A DNA stretch of 64,000 nt, taken from the NCBI RefSeq assembly GCF_026020075.1, contig NZ_CP102772.1, positions 1 through 64,000 of the forward strand. Reading direction: 5' to 3'. A program made the translations under genes and the position numbers. Under the pieces are notes generated by a model. The model saw only the letters and a list, made by a program, of their open reading frames with translations. It made no database searches and was not told the origin of the DNA. Below, piece after piece: positions 9,057-16,754 of this stretch; the stretch's first letter is position 1; the number at the start of each line of letters is the position of its first letter. Source of the DNA: Bosea sp. NBC_00550 (lineage in GTDB: Bacteria > Pseudomonadota > Alphaproteobacteria > Rhizobiales > Beijerinckiaceae).

Positions 9057-9548
9057 ACCCCAGGCCAAATCCACGTCGGGCCGATTGGAGATGAGCTGAA
9101 TCGCTGCTGTAGGCTCACTGGCAGCATTGTATTCCCAGAGTGTACGTGGATTACCCAGGACCTGTGCGGAGGTTCGTCGGACCGGCCGCGCGTCTCGACG
9201 ATGACACCAACCGACAGGCCTTGATGGATGACGGTCCAGAACTTGTCGTCATCCTAAGGGCGTGGCTGATTGCAAGCACGCCAACGGCGTTCGATCCCAA
9301 ATGGCTGTCCAGGGAGAGAGGCAACTCGTGATGCGTGCCTCCCCGCCTTCCGACAAGCCTTCGAGCGCTACCTAATCTTCATCGGCGAGGAGGGCTGGGC
9401 CGGCCATGTCGAGCACATGAGGCGGTTGGGCCTGCGCAGCGCGGAAACAAGTCGGTACTGAAAACCCGCCACAGTCGGAGCGAAGTGGGGCCTACGCTTT
9501 GCACTTCGGGGGAGCGGAACGAACGAGCCGGCGCCCGGTTAAGGCGGG
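9057..9548. other. Gene-free, scrambled stretch
   Basis: About 490 bases with no supported gene. Short open frames (9140-9331, 9270-9461) lack ribosome sites; one reads AFERYLIFIGEEGWAGHVEHM and might be the tail of a lost gene. The stretch begins at the break in the dehydrogenase gene. Confidence 0.35.
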
Positions 9549-9758
9549 ATGGGCCGCATCGTGATCCGCAACGAAGAGGAACTGAGCGCTGCGCTCGAGC
9601 GCGCCCAGGAGCTGATGGGCTTCACGAACGGCAGCGACGAAGAGCGCGAAATGGCAGCGATCGCGGACGCCGTGAAGGTCTACGAGGATTCGCTCGCCAT
9701 GATGAAGGGCGTCGGCAACAGAGCTGCCGGTCATTCCTCCGAGGATTGCAACACGTAA
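9549..9758 (+). CDS. Small acidic protein, HigA-N-terminus-like
   Basis: A 69-residue frame reading MGRIVIRNEEELSAALERAQELMG, with strong acidic/helical character. The pattern (I-x-N/S-E-x-E-L-x-x-A-L-x-R-x-x-E-L-M) resembles the N-terminal part of HigA-like antitoxins, but no helix-turn-helix follows. The last 28 bases overlap the 3' end of the DNA ligase gene, which runs the other way. It could be a genuine short protein or an antitoxin cut short by rearrangement. No toxin gene is adjacent. Confidence 0.45.
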   Translation: MGRIVIRNEEELSAALERAQELMGFTNGSDEEREMAAIADAVKVYEDSLAMMKGVGNRAAGHSSEDCNT

Positions 9759-10783
9759 ACCGAGGCCTCGTCGGCTTCCTCACGCAGCCCCTTGAACGAC
9801 GCGTGCCGCAGCTTTCCGTCGTCCGTCCAGGCGCGGAACTCGACCTCTGCGACCAGAGCCGGCGTGAGCCAGCGATAGGCCTGTCGACGCCCACTCAGGC
9901 TGACTGCCGGCTTCGGGATGACGAGCTTGTCCATCTGCTTGCGCAGCGCGGTCGCGCTGGCGTGGCTGAAGCCGGTACCGACGCTACCGACATAGACCAG
10001 CTTGCCGGCTTTGCGAGCGGCCAGCACTAGCCGACCAATCCCGCCGAGCGCCGCAGTCGACGGCTCATACCCGATGATGACGAAACCCTCGGACTGGACG
10101 CACTTGATCTTGAGCCAGTCGCCGCCCCGCCCTGATCGATAAGGCGCCGATCGGCGCTTCGCGATGATGCCTTCAAGCCCGAGCTCGCAGGCAAGCTTGA
10201 GGAACGGGGCGCCCTCTGTGTTGATCTCCTCGCCGAGCCGGATCGAGCCATGCGGCTGCGAGGCCAGGACATCCTCCAGCATCGCCCGGCGCTCATCTAG
10301 GCTGAGCGAGCGGAGGTCGTGGCCATTGAGATAGAGCAGATCGAAGGCATAGAGCATCGCGCTCGCAGCGGATCGCTTGCCGCTGCGCCCACCCAGCGCC
10401 TTTTGCAGGGCGCCGAAGTCGGAAGCGCCGCGCTCGTCCAGCACGACCGCCTCGCCATCGAGGATTGCGCTGTCCAGGCCGAACTCAAGCGCGTCGTGGG
10501 CTATGGTCGGAAAGCGGCTGGTCCAATCGTGACCACCGCGGGTGATGACCCGAACCTTTTTGCCAGGGCCTATGTGCACCCCGAGCCGATAGCCGTCCCA
10601 CTTCACCTCGAACGCCCAATCGTCGCCGGTCGGCGGCTTGCTTTGGAGAAGAGCAAGGCAGGGCTCGACGCGCTCCGGCATTGGATCGCTGAATAAGTTG
10701 CGCTCGATTTTCGGCCGCCGCGTTACCGGCCCCTTGACCGTATCGACACCAAGCCCGGCTCTGAGAACCCGACGAGCACACAT
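9731..10783 (-). CDS. Stand-alone ATP-dependent DNA ligase (LigD/LigC type)
   Basis: About 350 residues. The adenylation domain is recognisable from EVKWDGYRL, whose Lys (about 61) is the AMP-accepting residue, followed by LDGEAVVLDERG, EGIIAKRR and WLKIKC. An OB-fold domain ends with VAEVEFRAWTDDGKLRHASFKG, the usual close of bacterial NHEJ-type ligases. There is no polymerase or nuclease domain and no Ku gene in the window, so this is a ligase-only form sealing nicked or broken DNA. The start at 10783 (MCARRV) is chosen because its first 16 residues and ribosome region repeat those of the upstream gene; a later ATG at 10681 (MPERVEP) would also keep the whole ligase core. Transcribed after the gene at 10816-11271, with a gap of 32 bases. 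Confidence 0.85.
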   Translation of the reverse strand: MCARRVLRAGLGVDTVKGPVTRRPKIERNLFSDPMPERVEPCLALLQSKPPTGDDWAFEVKWDGYRLGVHIGPGKKVRVITRGGHDWTSRFPTIAHDALEFGLDSAILDGEAVVLDERGASDFGALQKALGGRSGKRSAASAMLYAFDLLYLNGHDLRSLSLDERRAMLEDVLASQPHGSIRLGEEINTEGAPFLKLACELGLEGIIAKRRSAPYRSGRGGDWLKIKCVQSEGFVIIGYEPSTAALGGIGRLVLAARKAGKLVYVGSVGTGFSHASATALRKQMDKLVIPKPAVSLSGRRQAYRWLTPALVAEVEFRAWTDDGKLRHASFKGLREEADEASVYVLQSSEE

Positions 10784-10815
10784 GACCGCAACTCCACTCC
10801 GGCGGCAGGCGCCAG

Positions 10816-11271
10816 CTACATCTTCATCCGGTCGTATGCGTCGTCCGCCTGTTCCTCGACGGGATCGCGTTCCTTGATCTCGAACTTTCGGCACTCGACC
10901 AGCGGGATATCCATCCAGCGGCCGGTCGCTTGGAGACCGCGCGCTTCGGCATTTTCGATCAGAGCCGTGATCAAAGTGTCCGCCGCCTTCGCGATCGAGG
11001 CGATTTTCGCGTTGACGCTGGCCGCGTCTGCCTGGTCCAGTTCACCGGTGTTTCGGATGCTCTTCACATCCTCGAGCCGATCCGCAAACGCGCTTGTGAG
11101 CATCGCGACTTCATCGACCTTGTCGACCCAGCCTCGGGTCGCGCTGTAGGCGCGATAGGTTGGGAGAACGCGGAGATCGAGAACACCCTGGCGCTCGTCA
11201 TCCCGCGGCATTGGCCGGCTGCTGACGGTGTCCGAGGATAGGCCAGCTCGAAACATTCGCTGGGCACACAT
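10816..11271 (-). CDS. Hypothetical protein upstream of DNA ligase
   Basis: About 151 residues, not recognised. The N-terminus MCAQRMFRAGL is nearly the same as that of the downstream ligase (MCARRVLRAGL), and the DNA just before both ATGs (GGAGTTGCG-TCATGTGTGC) is also shared. The middle is helical (VDEVAMLTSAFADRLEDVKSIRN and AKIASIAKAADTLITALIENAE) and the C-terminus is charged (KFEIKERDPVEEQADDAYD). It is first in a two-gene unit with the ligase, so a role in the same repair or mobile-element function is plausible but unproven. Confidence 0.6.
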   Translation of the reverse strand: MCAQRMFRAGLSSDTVSSRPMPRDDERQGVLDLRVLPTYRAYSATRGWVDKVDEVAMLTSAFADRLEDVKSIRNTGELDQADAASVNAKIASIAKAADTLITALIENAEARGLQATGRWMDIPLVECRKFEIKERDPVEEQADDAYDRMKM

Positions 11272-12216
11272 GACGCAACTCCAACTCAACGGAGTCGAGA
11301 ACCGCAGCTCCGAAGAATCGTTCCTTCGATAGAGAACCGCGATCAGGCTAAGTCTTCGGAACTGAAGAATGCAGGCGAATGCGGCACCATCGCTCTGTCG
11401 CCCCCTGGGCTTTCCAGTTCATAGACTGAAGACTCACATGAAGAGCATTCGGGGCGACGCTGCGGTCGTTCGATTGCGCGCCGAGATCGAGCGCTCAACC
11501 GCATTGAGGCGGAACTTAAACGAAAAAGACCCGGCCTCCTTTCGGAGTGCCGGGCCTGTGACCGTCGTCGCGCGCGGGCGAACGGCCGCTTCTGAATTCG
11601 ATGGCTACCGGCCGATCGGGCGCTGCCAGTACATCCGCGGCTCGCTTCCTGATCGGCGGTAGAAAGAAGGGAGCCAGCGGGGGGTGTATGCCGGCTCCCT
11701 TCGGTGGTCATCTTGGCAGAGAACCATCACCCCCGTCGCTTGGACACACAACGGCTGCGCTGCCACAACGAGGTAGCCTCAGCGGAGTTCCCGCCCGTCA
11801 AGAATTGAATAGTCCTCCGGGAGACTCCCGTGCAAAGTGTAAGGGTGAGGTCGCACGGGCGCGGTTCTCACGGCGGCGAGACCGCCCTGCAAGGCGGGTT
11901 CGTCGGAAGCGACGGCGGGGGTGCTGGCGCCCACCTGGTTCTCCCGTCGTCGCTGACCTGCATCTCCCGCGCAAGACCGACCCGAAAAAAGGCAGCCCCG
12001 CCGAAGCGAGCCCGGGCCAGCTTGAACGGCAATCCCACGCCGCGATGGGCGCGACCTTCGCCCGAGACGAAGTCCCGGGGCCTGATCCGCTATAGGCACT
12101 CCCTCAACACGGGAATGGTCGGGTTAGCGCACTTTCACGGGCAAGAAGGCCCCAGCGCGAGCGGGTAGCGAAGGCGAATTTACCTAACGGTAACTCGCTG
12201 TTGGCACCGTTCAGCA
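11272..12216. other. Long stretch without a convincing gene
   Basis: Roughly 945 bases. Frames on both strands overlap one another, are Arg/Ser/Pro-rich and have no ribosome sites, so none is called. Two hairpins stand out: 11529-11556 (stem CCGGC/GCCGG, with a T-run read leftwards) and 11667-11701 (GGGAGCC / GGCTCCC). Both look like terminators on the minus strand although no minus-strand gene lies just upstream of them. Confidence 0.4.
11521..11556 (-). terminator. Rho-independent terminator-like hairpin
   Basis: Read leftwards, a GC-rich stem (CCCGGC ... GCCGGG around AAAGGAGG) is followed by TCTTTTTCG. No gene ends directly before it, so it may belong to a lost gene or small transcript. 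Confidence 0.45.
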
Positions 12217-12579
12217 ATGAGGCCGAGCGACAGATCCCCAGATAAGCGCCGCCATGGTCGCGTACCTGTGAGCCTGGCTGGCCGCCTGATGCTGACCCCG
12301 CGCCAGGAGGCAACCTGTCGCGCAGTCGATATGAGCCCAGGCGGCCTTAGCCTTGAAACGGCCGTCCAAGTTCGTCCGGGTGAGCGCATTGTTGCCTACA
12401 TCGACGAAATCGGCCGCATCGAGGGTTTGGTCGCCCGAACAACCCGGACTGGGTTCGCAATGACGATAAACGCGACCGGCCGCAAGCGGGACAAGCTGGC
12501 AGCAATCCTGACTTTTCAAGCGAACCGTGAAGACCTCGATATCGCCGATATCGCCAGCGGCGGTAAGGAATGCCCATAG
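12217..12579 (+). CDS. PilZ-domain protein
   Basis: A 120-residue single-domain PilZ protein, the cyclic-di-GMP-binding fold. Both ligand motifs are visible: the RxxxR element in KRRHGRVPVSL (about residues 11-19) and the D/NxSxxG element in VDMSPGGLSL (about 42-51). The rest (VRPGERIVAYIDEIGRIEGLVAR) fits the beta-barrel. Such proteins relay cyclic-di-GMP levels to motility, polysaccharide or surface functions; the partner is unknown. The last codons overlap the 3' side of a cut-off gene on the other strand (see 12551-12630). The start ATG has no strong ribosome site. Confidence 0.8.
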   Translation: MRPSDRSPDKRRHGRVPVSLAGRLMLTPRQEATCRAVDMSPGGLSLETAVQVRPGERIVAYIDEIGRIEGLVARTTRTGFAMTINATGRKRDKLAAILTFQANREDLDIADIASGGKECP

Positions 12580-12630
12580 CGGCCGCCAGCGCTCGATCGC
12601 GGCGAAGACAGGATTGGGCTGCTCGCTCAT
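12551..12630 (-). pseudogene. 5' stub of a small accessory gene
   Basis: A strong ribosome site (GGGAGG) precedes an ATG that opens MSEQPNPVFAAIERWRPL, a style of N-terminus seen in small accessory proteins of Hyphomicrobiales. After about 26 residues the frame runs antisense through the PilZ gene with no further sensible composition, so the gene seems truncated at that junction. Confidence 0.35.
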
Positions 12631-12651
12631 TGGCGCGCCTCCCTCGGTGGT

Positions 12652-12864
12652 TTGCTCGCTGACACCCGTGCCACGAAGACTGAGAAGGCCGAACGTCGCG
12701 AAGCGCTGACAGAGGAGCCGGCGGTCACCGGACGGCGAGAGGCAAGGGGCAGGGTCGCAAGCGCTAGCGCGAAGATCTGGCCGGAAGCGGGGACGCGGGC
12801 GATTGCTACTGCCGAGCATCCCATCGCGGCCGGTTCGGCGGATGGAACAAGCGGGGAGAAATGA
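12652..12864 (+). CDS. Possible small basic/acidic hypothetical protein
   Basis: A 70-codon frame with a TTG start whose stop overlaps the next ATG (ATGA), suggesting translational coupling. The sequence is low-complexity Ala/Glu/Arg (AERREALTEEPAV) and unrecognised. The coupling to 12861 is the only positive evidence. Confidence 0.25.
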   Translation: MLADTRATKTEKAERREALTEEPAVTGRREARGRVASASAKIWPEAGTRAIATAEHPIAAGSADGTSGEK

Positions 12865-13157
12865 GGGTGATGCTGCCGGAAGCCCTCCAGCAAGCCTACG
12901 AGCACGCACTCGCGGCTGGAGCCGTAAGGCGGGGCGATCCGATCATCATGGGCGCGATGCCCGGGCCTGCTGAGTTGCCGGAAGCGCGGTGGAGCGATGT
13001 GCCGGGGCTTTCCGACACGGAACTGGCGGCGCTCGTGTCAGGTGCCGAGCCTTGTGATCGGCTCGATCAAACGCGGGGCAGCCGCGCTGTGCGGCTGATG
13101 TCCGACGCCGCGTTGAATGCCGCCATCATCGCGAGCGCAGCGAGGCCGGCGCCATGA
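12861..13157 (+). CDS. Hypothetical protein (phage/island type)
   Basis: A 98-residue protein I do not recognise. GGGGAG lies a few bases before the ATG, and its stop overlaps the start of the next gene by ATGA, so the two are probably co-translated. The first part is helical (LPEALQQAYEHALAAGAV), followed by a Pro-rich bend and another helix (SDTELAALVSG). Small coupled genes of this kind are typical of phage-derived islands. No known domain is seen. Confidence 0.5.
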   Translation: MRVMLPEALQQAYEHALAAGAVRRGDPIIMGAMPGPAELPEARWSDVPGLSDTELAALVSGAEPCDRLDQTRGSRAVRLMSDAALNAAIIASAARPAP

Positions 13158-13363
13158 CGCGATTGTCACAGCGCATCGCGAAACTGGAGACACGCGCCAG
13201 CAATAGCGTGCGCCACGATATAAGCGCCCACCCGCTGAGCGATGCGGAAAGGGAGGCCATCAAGGATGGAGTGGCTTTCGAGTTCGACGAGGCGGCAGGC
13301 CAGAGCCCGATGACGGAAGCTGGATGGCAGGAGCTGTTCTGCCGTGAACCAGAAACCCGCTAA
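13154..13363 (+). CDS. Hypothetical protein (phage/island type)
   Basis: A 69-residue protein beginning MTRLSQRIAKLETR, an opening shared by many short phage-island proteins, followed by an acidic segment (LSDAEREAIKDGVAFEFDEA). The start codon overlaps the stop of the preceding gene by four bases. No domain is recognised. Confidence 0.5.
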   Translation: MTRLSQRIAKLETRASNSVRHDISAHPLSDAEREAIKDGVAFEFDEAAGQSPMTEAGWQELFCREPETR

Positions 13364-13487
13364 CGGCGCGAGGCGCCGCTCGTGCGGAGCATGCGAGAGA
13401 CGGCCGACATGGTGGAGTAAGAGTGAGCCGTCGGTGGGTCGAATTGCTCTCAATTATTTTGTCGAGGGTTCACCTGTTGGCATCAGC

Positions 13488-13694
13488 ATGCTCGCCATGG
13501 GCAATTATCGTAAGTGCCGCGCCTTTTTGATGGAGGCGTTCCTTACACTTGATAGCGATAGTATCGAAGACGAGCGGCTGTGCCGCGCCATCGTGCTTCT
13601 GCTCGAGGCGGTGGCGCGCACTGAACGGGATGCGCGGCCTTCGAACGTCGTGCGTTTTTCAACGCGACCCGTCGAGAGAAAACCGGGGACGTAA
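13488..13694 (+). CDS. Hypothetical helical protein
   Basis: About 68 residues from the ATG at 13488; a longer frame starts at 13344 but overlaps the previous gene and has an atypical Arg/Cys-rich beginning. The core MLAMGNYRKCRAFLMEAFLTLDSDSIEDE looks like a compact all-helical protein and ends in a basic tail (VVRFSTRPVERKPG). Function unknown; the start is uncertain because no ribosome site is clear. Confidence 0.4.
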   Translation: MLAMGNYRKCRAFLMEAFLTLDSDSIEDERLCRAIVLLLEAVARTERDARPSNVVRFSTRPVERKPGT

Positions 13695-13740
13695 TCTCGA
13701 TCGCCGGGCGGGCTTGCCTTGGCGTTGGATCGAAGGTGGT

Positions 13741-13822
13741 TGGTGCGGCGGCGGGAGTCGAACCCGCCCGATAAGTGCGCGCGATGCGCGCTGAAGATTG
13801 GATCGGTCACCCGACGCCGCGT
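13741..13822 (-). other. tRNA-like remnant (T-arm and acceptor stem only)
   Basis: Read leftwards, the end of this stretch has a good T-arm (GCGGG-TTCGACT-CCCGC) followed by CGCCGC-A-CCA, and the matching GCGGCG lies about 80 bases earlier. However, there is no D-loop GG and no seven-base anticodon loop; the middle is a GC hairpin (GCGCGC...GCGCGC). It may be a decayed tRNA or an attachment-site relic, not a working tRNA. Confidence 0.25.
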
Positions 13823-13887
13823 CGAATCACTTCGGCGTTAGGGTTAGCCAGCTGCGATGACTTGTCACCGGCACAATCCTCTCGCCT

Positions 13888-14136
13888 CTAATTGGCATGT
13901 CGATTGCGCGATCGAAGGCTGTTCTCAAGGGCCGCCCGAGCGGCAACAAAGGCCTCCTGCCTCGCAGGCACGCTGGCCTGTTGCAGCTCCAGCAGCATGA
14001 GGGCCGTCTCATAGATCTCGCGAATATCGCCCGGAGCTAGCACGCCTTTCTGCACGAGGCAGCGCAACAGGCCGGCCATGGTCACTGATGACACCAGATT
14101 GCTGGCCGTCACTGCGTCGGGCGCTTGCATTGGCAT
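13888..14136 (-). CDS. Hypothetical protein in a Fis-type regulator operon
   Basis: An 82-residue mostly helical protein (SVTMAGLLRCLVQKGVLAPGDIREIYETALMLLE). The ATG at 14136 lies eight bases after the stop of the Fis-type gene, so the two should be co-transcribed. I do not recognise a family. The partnership suggests an accessory role to the DNA-binding protein. Confidence 0.6.
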   Translation of the reverse strand: MPMQAPDAVTASNLVSSVTMAGLLRCLVQKGVLAPGDIREIYETALMLLELQQASVPARQEAFVAARAALENSLRSRNRHAN

Positions 14137-14144
14137 GGCGGTGC

Positions 14145-14363
14145 CTACCGCGCCGCCGACTGAGGCCCATCGTGCCCTTTTCCGCGATAGGCGCTGATCT
14201 TGTTGCGCAGGGTACGGATGGAGATGCCAAGCATGTTCGCGGCATGGGTGCGGTTGCCGCCGGTCTCGTGCAGCGTCGCCAGGATCAGATCGCGTTCGAC
14301 TTCGGCGAAAGTCAGGCCGACGAGCTGCTCCACGGCAGCGTGATCCAAGTGCAAGTCGTGCAT
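14145..14363 (-). CDS. Stand-alone Fis-type helix-turn-helix protein
   Basis: A 72-residue DNA-binding protein. The C-terminal helix-turn-helix ERDLILATLHETGGNRTHAANMLGISIRTLRNKI is the classic Fis-type domain normally found at the end of sigma-54 activators such as NtrC or FlbD, here with no receiver or AAA domain. I start at the internal ATG (MHDLHLDHAAVEQLVG); the longer frame adds 29 residues without a ribosome site. It heads a two-gene unit with 13888-14136. It may be a nucleoid-type or local regulator; its targets are unknown. Confidence 0.75.
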   Translation of the reverse strand: MHDLHLDHAAVEQLVGLTFAEVERDLILATLHETGGNRTHAANMLGISIRTLRNKISAYRGKGHDGPQSAAR

Positions 14364-14473
14364 GGCCACGGTCCCCCCTCGAGCCCCCCAAGACCCCGAT
14401 GGACTATGCCAGGGGGCGCCTGCAGTGGTTAAGAAGTGGTTAATCAGCATGGGACGGTAGCGGGAGCGGTGTG

Positions 14474-14644
14474 ATGAAGATTGTGGGCAAACAAGCTGCC
14501 GCGCTCGCCTCTTACGCGCTGCAGGCGGACGACCAAGAGCTTGTCCAATACGCAGTGCGCCTCCGCGCTCGCGCCGTCAGGCGTGCAGGAGAGTTGCTCA
14601 AGCAAATCCGGCCACAGCACGGATCGAACCCACTAATGTTGTGA
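14474..14644 (+). CDS. Short protein, possible truncated island gene
   Basis: A 56-residue frame (MKIVGKQAAALASYALQADD...) with the segment YAVRLRARAVRRAGELLKQI. That segment resembles the N-terminal part of larger helix-turn-helix proteins found on plasmids and islands (A-x-x-IRxRAxRRxGELLxxI). The C-terminal half seems to be missing, so it may be a remnant rather than a full gene. Confidence 0.4.
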   Translation: MKIVGKQAAALASYALQADDQELVQYAVRLRARAVRRAGELLKQIRPQHGSNPLML

Positions 14645-15266
14645 CGCGAACAGATCTCCCCCGCAAAGCCGGCATGCTCGAGAGGCGAAGAGGCTTGGCG
14701 ATGGGCTTAAGATAGCCGCTTGGCGATCATCTGCGCTCGTCCAGTTCGCGCCGTGTGCGGTGGCCTTATCATCCCTTATCAGGCGGGACGCTGTGTCTAG
14801 GCTAGAGACGCATTGCACAACCGTTCCGGTTGATTCAGCGTTCGTTCGCGGTTTGAGCAGACGCCGCGCCGGGCCACAGGAGGCCCAGGTTTGGCATTTC
14901 GCGCGATTTTGGCTATCCGAAGGGCAGAAAATTTTTTCCGCCCACCGGCCGCCTTCTAAACGCTTCCACGGGGCTATGCCCCTTGAAGGAACTTTCGGAC
15001 CACCTACCTGTTGAGGACGCGGCGTCGGAGACGATGCCTGCCTGCTCTCCGGTTGGATGCGTTGCCGCGGATGTACCGGCCGCACCTACGGGAGGGCAAA
15101 GCCAGTTTCCCGGCGATGGCCGGAACCGCCAAGTCCTGACAGAAGTCAGAGGCCCGTCGCTTCCCAAGCGGCGGGCTTATTATTTCCCGAGCCGACGTTC
15201 GCGGAGTAATAAGCGCGCAAGCGGCTTCCGATGCCGGCATGTCCGAGAGGCATCTGCGCCTGGCCA
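14645..15266. other. Gene-free stretch with a terminator-like hairpin
   Basis: About 620 bases without a supported gene. At 15152-15188 a stem (GCCCGTCGCTT / AAGCGGCGGGC) is followed on the plus strand by TTATTATTT and may be a terminator. Nothing else is recognised. Confidence 0.4.
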
Positions 15267-15341
15267 TCATGTGCTCCGGGTAGCCGCGCGGCTTCTGGTG
15301 CCGGTCTTGGTCTGCCCGGCACGGCGTTGCTTGCGGTTCAT
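15267..15341 (-). CDS. Tiny ORF beginning MNRKQRRAG, possibly truncated
   Basis: Twenty-four residues, basic. AGGAGG lies nine bases before the ATG and the ATG overlaps the stop of the preceding gene (ATGA), so translation is likely. MNRKQRR is a frequent opening of longer small proteins, so this may be the surviving start of one. Confidence 0.4.
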   Translation of the reverse strand: MNRKQRRAGQTKTGTRSRAATRST

Positions 15342-15832
15342 GATTGCGTCCTCCTGTGTATCCCGATGGCTGCGAGGGAGGCTTCGGCCTGCGCGACACG
15401 GTCAGCGTGCCAGGCGGACCAGCAGCCGTCGTGCAGCCAGACCTGATCGGGCGCGATGCCGATGGCGAGCAGGATGTCTCCCGCCCGTTCGGGGCCGCCG
15501 CAGCTGCCGCAACTGCCGCACTGCCGCAGGGGGGCGGAGGAAAAACTAACTGGATTGCGGTATTGCCAGTGCATGAGACAGGCGTGGTAGGCGGCGTCCT
15601 CGGCCTCGGCCTTGGACTTCCCCAACTCGGTCAGCCGAGCCACATCGCGCTCAAACGTCAGGACCAAGTCACTGACCGAAACAAGATAGGATTTGGCTTT
15701 GGGTGCTGCGGCAGTTGCGGCGTTCGCGGCACTTCCCCCAGATGGCGGGGTGCGCGTTTCCGGTTTCACACCCTGCGGCAGTGCGGCGTTTGCGGCGTTT
15801 GTGTCTGGAAACTGAAACCGCCTGTAGCTCAC
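15338..15832 (-). CDS. Hypothetical Cys-rich accessory protein
   Basis: A 164-residue protein. An Ala/Pro-rich N-terminus leads to a helical middle (VSDLVLTFERDVARLTELGKSKAEAEDAAYHAC), a cysteine cluster (QCGSCGSCGGPE) and a C-terminal block DQVWLHDGCWSAWHADR with AEASLAAIGI. The Cys cluster plus the HDGCW block suggest a zinc site. Similar C-termini (W-L-H-D-x-C-W-x-A-W) occur in small proteins that follow primase genes on phage-like islands. Its start overlaps the stop of a truncated primase-like frame and its stop overlaps the next tiny gene, so all three form one translational unit. Function unknown. Confidence 0.6.
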   Translation of the reverse strand: MSYRRFQFPDTNAANAALPQGVKPETRTPPSGGSAANAATAAAPKAKSYLVSVSDLVLTFERDVARLTELGKSKAEAEDAAYHACLMHWQYRNPVSFSSAPLRQCGSCGSCGGPERAGDILLAIGIAPDQVWLHDGCWSAWHADRVAQAEASLAAIGIHRRTQS

Positions 15833-16025
15833 GCGCTGGCCTCCTGGACCAGCCGCACGCGGCGAGGACGGGCCGACACCTCCTCGATCCAGCCATGCGA
15901 GGCGAGGATGGCGATGGTCGATCCTATCTCATCGGCGGGATCGAGGCACTCGCCGATCATCGCTCGCGGATCGTGTTGCTGGAGGCTGCGAGGCGAACCG
16001 ATTGCCCGGCGAACGGGAGCGTCGA
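15829..16025 (-). pseudogene. 3' remnant of a phage-type primase/helicase
   Basis: Sixty-odd codons ending in DEIGSTIAILASHGWIEEV and a basic tail. The pattern (helical segment, then HGWI-x-EV-x-x-x-PRR) matches the C-terminal winged region of DUF3987/primase-type phage proteins. The frame has no start of its own; it becomes recognisable right after the end of napC (16029). Its stop overlaps the next gene by ATGA, the usual layout after such primases. I infer that the rest of the gene was lost when the nap block was joined here. Confidence 0.35.
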
Positions 16026-16028
16026 CAC

Positions 16029-16742
16029 TCAGCGCTTTTCGATCTCGGCCAGATAGGAGCGCACGGCGTGTTCCGGCTCGTGCCAGGAGGCGCTGCCCTT
16101 GCCTTGGTTTTCCGGCGGCTCCTTCCAGCCGGGCTCGATGCCGGTCATGTCCGGTAGGAGATGGGCGATGCCCTTGTGGCAATCGATACAGGTCTTCTCC
16201 TTCGGTATCAGGTAGCGGCTATGGATTTCGGCCGCGCGGCGGGTCTGCTTGGTGAAATCCATCGCCACTGAGGAGTGGCAGTTGCGGCATTCCAGGGAGT
16301 CGTTGGCCTTCAGCCTCGCCCATTCGTGCTTGGCGAGCTCGAGTCGCATGCCGAGGAATTTCTCGCGGGTCGAGATCGTCCCGAAGATCTTACCCCAGAC
16401 CTCCTTCGAGGCTTGCATCTTGCGGGCGATCTTGTCGGTCCAGTTATGCGGGACGTGGCAGTCGGGACAGCTCGCGCGCACCCCCGAGCGGTTGGAGAAG
16501 TGTACCGTCGACTGCATCTCCTGGTAAACGTTGTCGTGCATCTCGTGGCATGACGTGCAGAATTTCTCGGTGTTGGTGACCTCCAGCGCGGTGTTGAAGC
16601 CGCCCCAGAACAGTACGCCGCAGATGAAGCCGCCGAGCGTTAGGAAGCCGAGAGGGAGATAGGCGCTGGGGCGGCTTATGATCCGCCAGAAGCGCACGAC
16701 GACGCTCCAGCACCAAAGGACGAGGGATTTGAGCCTAGCCAT
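16029..16742 (-). CDS. napC: Tetraheme cytochrome c NapC
   Basis: Membrane-anchored quinol dehydrogenase of the NapC/NirT family, 237 residues. A single N-terminal transmembrane helix (about 25-50, [20 protein letters not shown]) anchors a periplasmic domain with four CXXCH heme sites: CTSCH, CPDCH, CRNCH and CIDCH. It takes electrons from the ubiquinol pool and passes them to NapB. It is the last gene of the nap operon, starting 12 bases after napB. The length and spacing are normal for the family. Confidence 0.97.
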   Translation of the reverse strand: MARLKSLVLWCWSVVVRFWRIISRPSAYLPLGFLTLGGFICGVLFWGGFNTALEVTNTEKFCTSCHEMHDNVYQEMQSTVHFSNRSGVRASCPDCHVPHNWTDKIARKMQASKEVWGKIFGTISTREKFLGMRLELAKHEWARLKANDSLECRNCHSSVAMDFTKQTRRAAEIHSRYLIPKEKTCIDCHKGIAHLLPDMTGIEPGWKEPPENQGKGSASWHEPEHAVRSYLAEIEKR

Positions 16743-16754
16743 GATCCCGCCCCG

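Noticed and set aside
11343..11711. Minus-strand frame of 122 codons
   Set aside because: Ser/Arg-rich, covers two hairpins, no ribosome site and no similarity in mind.
13741..13822. Calling a functional tRNA
   Set aside because: D-loop and anticodon loop are missing, so only a remnant is reported.
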